64,000 nucleotides of DNA from Ramazzottius varieornatus (lineage: Eukaryota; Tardigrada; Eutardigrada; Parachela; Ramazzottiidae). The first letter of the stretch is position 1; each line of letters starts with the position of its first letter. The stretch lies in NCBI GenBank assembly GCA_001949185.1, contig BDGG01000005.1, forward strand, positions 744,001-808,000, in the 5' to 3' direction. Shown piece by piece: positions 21,535-33,069 of this stretch. A program made the translations under genes and the position numbers. Under the pieces are notes generated by a model. That model saw only the letters and a program-made list of their open reading frames with translations. It did no database searches and was not told the origin of the DNA.

Positions 21535-24500
21535 CCAAAACTAAGAAGCGCAATCAAATCAATCAATGACAGCTCAGTACAGTACGAAGTTTGCGATAGT
21601 GTACATGCATTCTCGCCTTCCAATTGGGTGTTGGACTCCAGTGGGTGGATTCAAGCCCATTCCGGGTTTCAAGATCGTCGATTTTTCTTTTCCGCCGTCC
21701 ACGTCAAATTAATTTTATTCCGCGCTGCTCTGGCAAAGTTTCTTCCCCAGTTCTTTCATTTCATGTTCTTTTCTGGTACGTGCTCCATGGACTGATGGTG
21801 GTGGGCAGAAGGATTTTGCAAGTAATAAAGACGGATTATACGAGATCGTCGGACCACATAACGGGTTATAAGTCTGATTGTTGATTGCAGTCTGCTCTGC
21901 TGTAAGGTACTCGTAACAATAAAAGTCATCCTCTTGGATCAGACGTCATTCAGGATTTCGAACTTCGCGTGCGGGTACATGCGTGCGGGTTGCTGGAACT
22001 TCTTTTCGTTTGTAGGACTGTTTGCGGGAACTTTCCGTTGAAGAGGCTCGTAGCCAAGCGCCGGATGATCTCGGGTCACTCACCATGACTTCATGTTATT
22101 GTTTACGGTACGTACGTTTGAACTTTACAGTGGTGTGGCAATAAAAAAGCATCGCGCTCTGCCGTCCTGATCGTTCTATAAGAGTGCTGGAAGTTTCTGA
22201 GGAATCTGCGCGTGCACTCATATCCGGCAGAGTGATGTGCTGCTACCACGAAGCTAATTTAGGGGCGTGTCTCGAGTCAGTTTGATTATGCAGATTAGCG
22301 GCTTTTTCCTTAGTTTGAACAGAAGTTCCGGTGCGCCGAAATCCTTGCATTCCTATGCAGTCAGGTTCGCGCAGATCGTGGAGGAGACCTTGAAGATGAT
22401 GCATCAGCGTTGGCCGTTGTTATGTTAGAAACCAGTGTGTGTTTCAATGTATCGGAAAGAGAGTTCGTCGGTCGAGGTCGCCTGGTGGTGATAGAATAAT
22501 TTGTCAACATTGAGGTAACGCGGAGACGATCGTGCTTTCATAGAGGAGCAGCTGCAGCTTGTATAACCGCAGACGATAGGAAAGCAGATAAGTCGAGGTT
22601 GCAGCACCAGTTTCTCTTACGAACCTGCTGACTTGGCCAACTTTCCGTCTCGGAGAGCCACACTCGGGCTATTCTTCGGAATGTTCTCTTTAAGCCAAGA
22701 CCAGATATCACTTTCTTCGCTTTGTAAGCTTTGCATGGGAGAAGGACGGCTGAAACGTGAATAGACTTTGCGAAAGTCATGGCGAGAAAAATCATGGAGA
22801 CTTTGTAGGTCGACAGAACGTGCGCCGCACATCAACATAGACGAGCTTAAGGTACGAGTACTTCGTTCCGAAATGCGCCTTTGACTGCTTTGAAGTCTTC
22901 TGTTCGCTCGTAGAATACTTGGTCGGTCGATTTTGTACCGCTAACAATGACTTTCGCATTTCACACATCGAAAGTGTGCATTGTTTTCTTGATGATCTCC
23001 GCTGTTAACGTGTGGAACTCTTCAAGCGGGTGTATTTTCTCGAAGGTTGTGCGCAGTCATATGACATGACATAAAATAATCCCCAGGCCTTGCTGACTGA
23101 ACCGCGATTAAGCGAGGCCTAATTTACAGGCTTGTCGTGTGAGTGCGCAGAACTTTTGAGGGAATACAGTGGTTTGTAGTCCGACGATGGACTTTCTTCG
23201 AAGCGAACGGAATGTGCTAGTGTTATCTTGTCGAGAGGTTTGTTAGGAGAGACGGAAGTGGCTTCTCCCAGTGATTACAGAATAATAGAGGAAGCTGCCT
23301 TGTTATCACAGGAGGCCTACTTCCGGCTGTTTGCACTGATGAGATAGGCAATCTCTGTTGGCTTGTGTAAACGCCAGCCGTTTGTTTTTCTGGATCGTTT
23401 CGTCTCATCTGTCCGCATGTTGTCTTGCAAGTGTTGATCGTGCTCTACTTATTTGGCTACTTTCAGTTTCTTCCCGGATTTTGATACTTAAATCTCCGGA
23501 ATCTCCGCAAAGAGCCAGTTTAGTCCACGTACTCGTTACCGGCGCGGCTCTCCAAAAGATCATTCGTAAGTACCTTACACGTTTGGGCTTTGTGAGCTCA
23601 CCTAACCACCGCGAAGGTCTTTCTGACTTTCTCATCTTGAAATTCGAACGCTTACGCCACCGTCAACTAGACCGGAAGTCTTATGGGTGTGCGCCAGTTC
23701 GAAGTCCAGAAAGGTACTACGTGGTCGCAGAAAAGTTCCTGAACAGCAATCGATGACAGCGTTGATGCTAATTGACACCTAAAGGGTGTATATAAAGCTT
23801 TATGTGTACATTGCTTAAGGTTCGTGGATATCTGGGTCGCGGTGCGGTTGTGTTTGTGCTCGAGGGCTCTTCAGGTATGGCTTAAGGTTCATTGATAGTC
23901 GTTCGCGAGACTGTATGAGTAAGAAAGGGTCTTCGATCCGCGAGTTGGTAGTTTCCGAGTCTCTTCTTCTTCCATCAATAGCGATGATGATCGATGGCAC
24001 TTTTTGTTGGACTTTGTGTGACAACGAGATGGGAGATGTCTGGAGGAGTTTGTTTGGAGATGCTTTGAAGGGAGACAGGACTAGCTCTCCCTGATGTTTA
24101 CCTTTAATTTGCGAGACTGATGTCTGTTCAACTGCTCGATCGCGAGCTTGTGCCTTATGGATTCGATTTCTCAGAATAAAGACAAGTGACAGTTGGGGAT
24201 TATTGATATAATAGTGAATGTGGTCGGAAAATCCGCTCTATTGTGTGGTAACGTCTGTTACAGCAGAGATATCTGGTTCAGTGCCGCAAGTTGGTGTCAG
24301 CTTGATCTTGTATTCAGGAAGCTTAACGATCATGCCGTAGTTTCAATGTTCTACGCGCGGTTCCCCAGGCGTCCATCTAGGAAAGTGAGTCGAGTTCGGA
24401 GCCGACCAACGATCATTGGATTTACATACTTAATTTCCGAGATGCCAAGAGCACTGAAAACTCTTGCCGCACGGGTTAACGACAAACCATTGGAAAATGT

Positions 24501-25708
24501 TTAACTGTTGTTTTGGTTGGAATTTTTCAGTGAATTCTGCCTGCTTTGAATATCGTCGTGATGATTGATATTTGATGGAAACAAATGGACGTGAACTGAG
24601 ACGTCGGCAAATGAGCTAAGCCACGTGGTTTCCCATGTGGCGCACATTCTTGGTCAACTACAATGGAAAGGTGCGCCAGTTCGGGCCACTAGCTAATTCG
24701 ACTCATCAACCCACGTCTTAAGACTTAAGTTAATTGATTTTTCGTTAATTGAAATCGATCTTTTCTTGCGCGAATGTTTTTCGGCTTTCGTGGGCGTTGC
24801 CAGGTGGTAGCACCCATAATTAGGTTAGAAATTGGAATTTGAAAGCGTGACGGAATATGTCGGCTTTTTAATATGGATGAAAGACTGACTGCAAATTAAT
24901 TAGCTATTTATTTTTGGAGAATTGCCTTTCGACTTTTCCGTACATCGATGTAGTGGTATTTCGTGCTGGTTATTTTTGGATGAGTTTTGAATGTTGGAAT
25001 CCTTGAAAGAATAAGTGTATACTAGGGTAAGTCTGACTGGAGGAAGCCGCCCATGTGTTATCCGCTAACTGTGCATATGCATGGATGAATTGATGTGATT
25101 AAATAATAAATGGGATAGTAATGGCGTGGCAGATGAGCTCGAAATTTGATTTGTATATCTTTTATGATATGCTATCGGATGGGACGATAGCGTGTTATCA
25201 CCACAGCAGAATGTATCGAATTTGATGATGGTGAATATATATTCGTCCTATTCCCAACTGGCAACTGCGCTAATGTCTCATTTGAAACTCGTACTTGTGT
25301 TAACGACGAAGTTGTACCAACCGATAACGATACGTCGTAGACGCACTTGGAGGCTCTGAAGTGGTCTCTAGGTTTTTCCGTCAGTTTGAAATAGTTTGGA
25401 GTGGATATGCGTGCTTTTTTGCTGAAGTTATCACACGGCGGATATTTTTCTCGACTGGCACCTTTTCTCAGTGCATTCTAGTTCAACATTGTGTCCTTCT
25501 CTTGTTGTAGATGCTGATGGTGCTTGGACGAGGATGGCACGTGGAAGTATGACGGTGGCGGCCTAGTGATTAAGCCCGACGAAAGAGCGCTGGAAGGCTT
25601 CTGTGTATTTTTATGTATCAGACTCTGTGATGCTGCATGGCTGAGGTCTTTCCTGGTTGATTGGCTGGCCACGTTGTGGTGAAGACCCGTCTTCTTGCCG
25701 AAAGACAA
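21535..25708. other. Four-kilobase gap upstream of the first GalNAc-transferase gene
   Basis: I recognise no coding gene. Frames such as 22838-22538 (minus), 23358-23756 (plus) and 24024-23815 (minus) have no family resemblance. The ETS-like ACCGGAAGT at 23671-23679 could mark a distant promoter for the downstream gene, whose untranslated exons may lie here. From about 24500 to 25450 the sequence becomes AT-rich and non-coding in character. One hairpin-element copy lies at 24599-24718. CNEP1R1 was only visible as small spliced exons, so another small gene could be hidden here. Confidence 0.4.
24599..24718. mobile_element. Palindromic hairpin element, copy 3
   Basis: Outer ends GACGTCGGCAAATGAG and its approximate inverse CTCATCAACCCACGTC. 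Inner arms CATGTGGCGCAC and GTGCGCCAGTT. It lies in the gap upstream of the first GalNAc-transferase gene. Confidence 0.75.
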
Positions 25709-28700
25709 ATGGCAAGTGTCGGGCCGTTCCTCAGACGGCGAGCAAGATGGGCCAAGTATCTTCTGTTTATCCCCGCGCTGTACCTGTGCTTCATCCTCCT
25801 GATGAACAAGTCAGAGATGGGAAGTGCCAGTTTGAACGATGTGAGGAAGTCCGACGAGGGAATGGTCGTCATTGAGGGAGAGGGCAATGGCGTACCTTAT
25901 GTGCCGGATACGAAAGGCAAGCCCAGGAAGAAGTATGTCATGGATGAAGTCATCAAAGACAAGGAAGTCCTTCCGCCACCGGTAAGAAGAATTTAAAAAA
26001 TATTTCGGAGCTCGGCTAAGAAGCTCAAAAGTATCGTTTCCTAAGTGGCGCACGCTTCTAGCTAGCAACACTCAAAAAATTGCACCACAATGCCATGGGG
26101 ACAAAGATTAGGTCGAGTTTTCAGTTTGGAACACTCGTCGAAGCGTTTCAGAACGTTTGTAGAATTCTGGAATGTTTTCACAAAATTCGAACTTTTGATG
26201 CCGTCGAATATTTTTGGAATAGTTTCAGAGTTGGAAAATCCGTGGCAAATCGTTTCAACTGATTTCAGAATTTTAGAATGTTATTCAAATAGCGTGGTGA
26301 TTTTTGCAGGTGGTAGGTGGAGACGGGAAAGCGAATCCGAATGGTCCCGGTGAGTTGGGAAAAGCTGTGGATATCAAGAAGGACGAACTCGGGCCGAAAG
26401 AAAAGAAACTGTACGACGATGGCTGGCAGAACAACGCCTTCAATCAGTATGCAAGTGATATGATTTCCATCCATCGCTCGCTGCCGGACGTGCGTGATGA
26501 TCGGTAATTGAGCGAAATCTCCGCTGGCGTCATTTGTAGTCTGAAATGAAAGTTAATTTCCGCTTGGTTGGAGTCATTCGACTGACTTTGTCCCTTTTGT
26601 GGGCTCGCTACAGATGTAAAGTGGAGGAAAAGAGTTACTCAACGGACCTCGGGGATACCAGTGTCATTGTAAGTCACTCCAAGATCAATCTTATTTTGAC
26701 ATCCGACCTAGAAAGAACCCTAAGAAAACAACAGAATTTTTACTTAGTAAAATTGAATTCAAGGTCCCCTTCGGTATCCGAAATAAACGATAATTCCGAA
26801 AAATTATTTTGTAGGTGTGCTTTCATAACGAAGCGTGGAGTGTTCTTCTGCGGACAGTCCATAGTATTCTGGACCGCTCCCCTTCGCACATGCTCAAAGA
26901 GATTGTATTAGTGGATGACGATTCCGATATGGAACATCTGAAGGCTCCGTTGGTAGAGTACATGGCAAAATACCCCAAAGTGAAGATCGTTCGCGCCGGC
27001 AAGCGGGTAAGTTCGAAGTCGACGAACCCTTCTGATAGTCAGTGCGCTGGTTTATTTACCACTTGTTTTTATTTTGAATTGTTTCTGTTCTGTTTAGGTT
27101 GGACTAATTCGAGCACGGCTACTGGGTGCCGAGAAGGCTGAAGGCAAAGTCCTCACTTTCCTCGATTCACATTGTGAATGCGCTGAGGGATGGTTGGAAC
27201 CGCTACTGGATCGTATCGCCAAGAATTGGACCACGGTGGTTTGCCCAGTCATTGACGTGATCGATGACACAACCTTCGAGTACCACTATGGACGAGCGTC
27301 TGGCACGCAGGTATGATGAGCTTCCCATTAAAATTCTCGTGAAGAAATGTACCTTCTTTTCACGAACTTGCATACTGTAGGCCTTACACTCACAATAGGG
27401 TCGAGCTATGCAGGTTTGTGAAACACGTTTTGTTGTTTTCTCTTCACCTGCATACACTTGGGCGTACTTTCGTGATGGATCCAGTGTATGCAAGTTCGTG
27501 AAGTGGGGCCGTTTGCTTGCCGGTATTCTCTTTGTGTTGGGGAATGTCCAACAAACTTGACTATATTGTCTTTCTTTCTCTGTTACGTCAGGTTGGAGGA
27601 TTCGATTGGAACTTGCAGTTTAACTGGTATGAATAATTCAATTTGTGTTGAGTGCTTTACGTGGCTGCTTTGTCCATCCACTAAATGACAATCGATTAAC
27701 TGTCCTTTCTTTCTTGCAGGCATGGAATACCCGATCGGGAGAAGCAGAGAAGGAAGTACGACACCGACCCGGTACAATCTCCGACTATGGCCGGTGGACT
27801 CTTCTCCATCGACCGAAAGTTCTTTCAACGAGTGGGAACTTATGATGATGGATTCGATATTTGGGGCGGGGAAAACTTGGAGTTGAGCTTCAAGGTTAGT
27901 TTGAGTGCACAATCTGGGACATCCGATGCCGTGCGTAATGTATCATAACTGCAGACGTGGATGTGTGGAGGTACTCTGGAAATTATTCCGTGTTCCCACG
28001 TTGGTCATATTTTCCGCAAACGTAGTCCTTACAAATGGAGATCAGGCGTTAACGTACTGAAACGTAACTCGATTCGGCTGGCCGAAGTATGGCTTGGTAT
28101 GTATGATTTTCCACACCGGTAACTTTACTCGTTATGGCAGTCATTATATTTTGCTTAATTTTCTAGATGACTTCAAGAAGTATTACTACCAAAGAATCAA
28201 TAACGACCTCGTAAGTCAGCATCGAGACACTGTGTCGGATTTGGTTAACCTATTGTAATTTTGACAGGGTGACTTCGGAGACATATCCGGTCGCAAGTCT
28301 TTGCGCGAGAACCTCCAATGTCACTCCTTCGAATGGTACCTGAAGAACATCTATCCGGAGCTATTCGTACCGGGCGAAGCAGTAGCGTCCGGAGAGGTAT
28401 GTTATCTAAGCGTTCACTTTGCTTCGCTTTCTAACTTGACAAGTGAGCGTGACTGATTTGCTAACACGAGCTGATGGCAAGGGGTTTTACGGGGAAGCGA
28501 TGCGTGAGTTATGCTTGGCTGGTGTGGTATTCGTTTTACTAACAAAACTAATTGCCCTTTCCTTCCACCTGTATGCTATTATAGGTACGTAATTTGGGCG
28601 ATGGTGGCCGCTACTGTTTGGATAGTGCGGCCAAAAAAGCCGACATGCATAAAGCCATTACCGGTTACGTGTGCCACAATCAGGTAATATCTCTCGTTCT

Positions 28701-29383
28701 TTGTCTTTGTAGATTCGCAATAAGGGTGATGGAAATAAGTTCTGTCTGGATGCAAGTACCGACGATTCCGACTCTTCGAAGTCGGTCATTGCGTATCCAT
28801 GCCACCTTACGGTGCGATACATACGGACACGTTTCTGAACCTTAATCCAAGTACAGTGTTGTAACCAGTGTTTTCTGTCTACAGGGTGGTAATCAATACT
28901 GGAGTCTGTCCAAAGAAGGCGAAATAAGACGAGACGAAGCCTGCATAGATTACAGCGGCAAAGAAAGTACGTTTCATCCTCTAATTAGTTGGGCTTGGTT
29001 CCATCCATCAGTGCTCAGCTGGACAGTCACAGTAAGTCGGTCACCCGTCTCATTTACCGGCGTGACGTCATCGCGGTTCCATGTTTAATGGGTGGCCGAC
29101 TTGCCTTCTCTGGTCATCCACCTGCAGTGACCGTGGTAAAGCACGCCGATGTTTCATCTTATTATAAATTTTAGGTCCGGTGGTTTATCCTTGTCACGGA
29201 CAGAAGGGTAACCAGCTGTGGCACTACAACCACGAGACCGGAAGGTTGTTCCATCCAACCAGCAATAAGTGCATGGAGATGGCCACCGACCACAAAACTA
29301 TCAAAGTGGTGGCCTGCGACGACACGAACGATCGTCAGCACTGGAAGTTCCAGGAATACGATGCCTCGAAAGCGTCGTCGTGA
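25709..29383 (+). CDS. Polypeptide N-acetylgalactosaminyltransferase A, with two alternative lectin exons
   Basis: Exons 25709-25981, 26310-26503, 26614-26668, 26815-27006, 27098-27310, 27592-27626, 27720-27894, 27955-28096, 28167-28210, 28268-28396, then 28585-28683 or 28713-28811, then 28885-28966, 29175-29383; 613 aa. It transfers GalNAc from UDP-GalNAc to Ser/Thr in the Golgi, starting mucin-type O-glycans. Type II membrane protein: short basic tail, span at residues 15-32, stem, GT-A domain with [15 protein letters not shown] (the metal-binding DXH), [26 protein letters not shown], then a ricin-type lectin domain of three repeats (CLD, QxW-like). The two 99-bp exons encode alternative versions of the first lectin repeat. 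It resembles fly pgant9 / worm gly-5. Tail-to-tail with paralogue B. Confidence 0.92.
26007..26092. mobile_element. Palindromic hairpin element, copy 4
   Basis: Left outer end TTTCGGAGCTCGGC, left arm CTAAGTGGCGCACGC. The right arm has decayed (ATTGCACCACAAT) and the right outer end is missing. It lies in the first intron of GalNAc-transferase A. Confidence 0.65.
27359..27502. repeat. Nested inverted repeats in intron 5 of GalNAc-transferase A
   Basis: A 17-bp arm (TTCACGAACTTGCATAC, 27359-27375) has its exact inverse at 27486-27502. Between them, a diverged copy of each orientation (TATGCAGGTTTGTGAA, 27408-27423, and TTCACCTGCATA, 27442-27454) forms an inner pair. The result is four related units in alternating orientation, able to fold as nested or tandem hairpins. 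It could be the remains of a MITE. Confidence 0.65.
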
Positions 29384-29652
29384 GAGTAGCAGCCTTGACT
29401 CCTCGTTGTTGTTGGTCCCCAGCGACCTTGTTGATGATTGGTGATAGCGATGGCTCGTGTTGGTCCCTCAAGCAACATTCCCTCTGTGCCTTTCAAGTGC
29501 CCCCCAAACCGGTTGGCCAATGACTTACATAAAAGAACGACGCTCTTGTCATGTTTCACTGTATGCAAATTGGTCGGCGAAAAGTTTTCTCTCAGCCTTT
29601 CCTACTGTCACAATGCGAAATCGTTTTTCCTCCTTGTTGATAATTTGAATTT

Positions 29653-29658
29653 TTTATT
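29653..29658 (-). terminator. Candidate polyadenylation signal, GalNAc-transferase B
   Basis: AATAAA on the minus strand, 358 bases past the stop of gene B. It lies upstream (on the plus strand) of the candidate signal of gene A, so the two 3' untranslated regions would overlap. Confidence 0.35.
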
Positions 29659-29838
29659 ATGGTTGAAGCCGTATTGCGCGGCTTTTCTTCTGTGAATGTT
29701 GTCAGACAGCAGTAACTGCAACTGTGATAACTTCTTCTAACGTTTTCCACAGTTACAAGAATATTAATCATAATATTCTACCTTTCGGTATCGTCTCAAC
29801 TAACAAAAATAACCAATTTTGGCAAGGAAGTACTTCGA

Positions 29839-29844
29839 AATAAA
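29839..29844 (+). terminator. Candidate polyadenylation signal, GalNAc-transferase A
   Basis: AATAAA on the plus strand, about 455 bases past the stop of gene A. With the minus-strand signal at 29653 it implies overlapping, antisense 3' ends of the paralogues. Confidence 0.35.
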
Positions 29845-30015
29845 ATAATTTTCACCCCCACTTTTCCGTGGAGAACCGCAGAAAAGTTTCACTCGAAAAG
29901 AGATTGACATTGAAAGCTCTGGTAAATCAACTGGGCTTGGTCGTGTTTGAAAAGAGCCAGCTCCACTCATCACAGCACGTCTTGGAAGAAGGTGCAAAGG
30001 AATTGTGTTGGACCT

Positions 30016-33000
30016 TCATTCAGGAGCTTCTTGACCTTCCTGTTCTCCTTCAGGTAGATTTTCGGGTGGAGCTGTTGTCTTTATTTTGGCCTTCTTCGTG
30101 CTTTTGGCTTTGTCTTCCCTGTAGTTTTTCCATGTCCATTTCTGTTCTTCCTTGTTCGCGTCGCATGGAGCTAGCTTGATGGTCATCTTACTGTGGTTGC
30201 TCTCCATGCAGAGGTCCGCTGTGGGGTTCGTAAAGAGCCCGGTTTTCCTGTCGTGGATCCATTCTTGGTTGCCTTTCTGCAAACAACAACCCAACATGTC
30301 GTATCTCTAGGCTTCTGATACTTTGAAAGTACTGAGTAGTTTGGCTGTTAGTTCTTACAGCTCCATGACAAGGAACAAGAATCAGCCGAGAAGTCTCAGA
30401 ACTCGCCCAGGCATTGTCGACGCAATAATCGTCACGCCGTATTTCGCTTTCGTTCGAGTAACTCCAGTACTGGTTTCCTCCCTATACAGAATAGTGTTAG
30501 GCTATAATTAGCGCAAAACAACACCGTCGAAGTATGAGAAAAGGATCGAACGCACCAGGTTGTGACAAGGATAAATACCTGTGAATTAATAGAGCGTCAA
30601 GTTAAACAGCCAAGGAGAAGAATGATGCAAGATGCCAGTTTGTTACTACTCACTGACAGTCTTATTGACCGAATCAGGATCACCATCCATACAGTAGGCG
30701 CCAGCTAAAGCGGCATTCCTGACCTGTAGCAAAGGGAACATCAAACAATTTACACTGACAAAGGAGGAACTTGGGAACCAGAAGGGTACTTGGAAGTTTT
30801 TCAAAGTCTGCAGACTGGGCCGATAGGAATATTTACCTCGCCGTACGCTTTGGCTTGATCGGGGATAAAGAGTTCCGGGTACACATTGTCGATGTACCAT
30901 TGGAAGGACTTGCAGCCTAGCCTCTTCCGTAACGCAACACGCTCGGAAATATCTCCGAAGTCTCCGAGTTCGTTGTTGATACGGTCGTAGTAGTTCTGCT
31001 TCAAGTCGTCCATCCACACTTCAGCTAGCCGAACAAGGTTCTTCTTCAGCACGTCTTGCCCGGTTCGCCACTTATACGGTGACTTATCGCGGAAAATATG
31101 ACCCACTCGGGAGCAGGGTATCATCTCTAACGTCCCACCACACATCCACGTCTAGAAATGAAACATTCTGAACCATTTCGAAACACGAGATATCGCTCAG
31201 AAAATCTCTGGTCCGCTTTCAACCTGAAAGAAAAAAATTTTTGTTACCTTGAAGCTGATTTCCAGGTTTTCGCCGCCCTGCAAAATATTCAAACCAAATC
31301 TATAAACGGGAATCATGCATCAGAACACAATTATGGGTCATAGACGGGAAAGCGTACTGTACCCAGATATCGAAGTCGGGATCGTAAGTGCCAAGTTTCT
31401 CAAAGTACGCTTTATCAATAGCAAAGAGTCCGCCAGCCATTGTGGGACTTCGTACTGGGGAACTCTTGTTTTTCCGCTTCTTGGCATCCCGATCTGGAAT
31501 CATATGCCAGTTGAACTGCAATCCCCAGTCAAATCCACCGACCTGAAAAAGAAAACCATTATTATCTCCATCCACAGTTTTTACCGCGAGAAAAACGTGG
31601 TTGACAGACGCGTTGGAATTTGGGCTACTCAGTTCGCTCACCTGGCTTCCGGCATCAGGATCGTTCTTGTACATCAACGTCTTGTCGGATATGATATCGA
31701 TGACTGGCCACACTACGTTCGTCTTATCCCGCGCGATGCGGTCCAGCAAAGGCTCCAGCCAGCCCTTGGTCGCTTCGATATGCGAATCTACAGTAGAGAC
31801 AACGTCATTGATTAACTTCCGGCTGGTGATCGACAGCTGACCCATAAGAGCGATAAGCTGCACTGCTCACCTAGAAAAGTGAGGACTTGTCCTGTGGCTT
31901 GTTCATACCCGAGCAGACGCGCCTTGATTAGCCCTACTCTCAAAGGGGAGCGCACTATCTTGACTTTTGGGTACTTGGCAAAGTAATCGTCGAGTTGGTC
32001 CTTCAGAAACTCGTGCTCACTGGCATCATCCACTAATATTACTTCCTTGAGCAAATGAGCGGGACTTCTGTTCAGGACGCTGTGCACACTCCGCAGTAAC
32101 GTGCTCCAGGCTTCCTATTGCACACAGCTCTAGTTAGAACTGATTGAAACTTACTAGATCCACGAGAGGAAGCTTTATCACGTCATCAATCCCACTTCGC
32201 CACGCGCAACACGAATGAGTCGCGCACCCTGGAGGCTTAACAGTCCCACCTACGCGCCAGATTACCGTCGCATCTGGAGGGGGGAATATTCTTACATTGT
32301 GGAAACAGATGATGACGCTACAGTCAGGAAGATCCTTCCTATAGCTCCGAGCTGCTTCAAGGCACCTACAACCAAGATCACAAGTCATCACTCTGACTGC
32401 GCATGTTGATCAAGGAAGATGATACTGGTGGGCGTGGCAGATTCTGCGCTTACGCTTTTGGTCGCATATCCGTCAAGGAACGATGCACGGAAATCATATC
32501 TGCAGCAGATAGGCTTTTCTTATTATTCTATGCTAATTTGACTTCCGTATTATTGTAGGCTTGATTCTAGTTTAAAATGGTCTGGCTTATGCCGTATTTA
32601 CCCACGTACCACTTGCATACTGATTAAACGAGTTCTTTTCAAAGCCCTTGTCGTAAGCCTCCTGCTCCGCCGGTCCCAGCTTTTCACGGTCAATCTTCAC
32701 CGGCTCCCCCATCTCCCCCGGTCCCTCATGTTTGGTCTCCTGTATGTTGTCCACATCGACATGAACAGGTGCTAATATCACATTCTTGTCTTCGGACTTT
32801 CTGTCCTTTGCCCCTTTTCGATCACGAAGACTGGGTGGAGCAGCCTGAGCCTGCGACTCCTGTACTTCTTGCTTTTCCTGCGCTCTGTGGGGTTCTTCAT
32901 AGTCCGCTGATGATGGCTGTTTCCCGGATATCCTCGAGAGAACTGCGTATAGACATATAAAAACAAAGAATGAAAGCACGGCGTACTTGACCAGATAAGG

Positions 33001-33069
33001 CGCTCTGATACGCATCAGTCTGTATTGACGGACTGTATTCCGCAAAAACACCGCCGCACTTGTAGCCAT
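30016..33069 (-). CDS. Polypeptide N-acetylgalactosaminyltransferase B
   Basis: Exons 33069-32610, 32499-32454, 32365-32296, 32114-31871, 31787-31642, 31542-31363, 31277-31248, 31151-30837, 30723-30654, 30578-30556, 30481-30359, 30276-30016; all phases agree; 655 aa. Same enzyme class as gene A. Type II span at residues 26-45; long charged stem; catalytic part with SVIICFHNEAW, LDSHIEATKGW (DXH metal motif), [46 protein letters not shown]; then a lectin domain (AYCMDG, IYPCHNL, GGNQYWSYSN, DYCVDN, VPCHGA, LCMES). It differs from gene A in lacking the 27627 intron, in splitting the first lectin repeat over a 70-bp and a 23-bp exon with no spare copy, and in ending with a Lys-rich then Glu-rich extension of about 30 residues. 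Confidence 0.92.

Noticed and set aside
22538-24024. Several 60-130 codon frames on both strands in the gap before the first GalNAc-transferase
   Set aside because: None resembles a known protein, frames overlap on opposite strands, and no exon chain could be built.
27311-27591. Coding exon in the GalNAc-transferase A intron 27311-27591
   Set aside because: The flanking exons join in frame to give the family sequence; the intron contents are inverted repeats.
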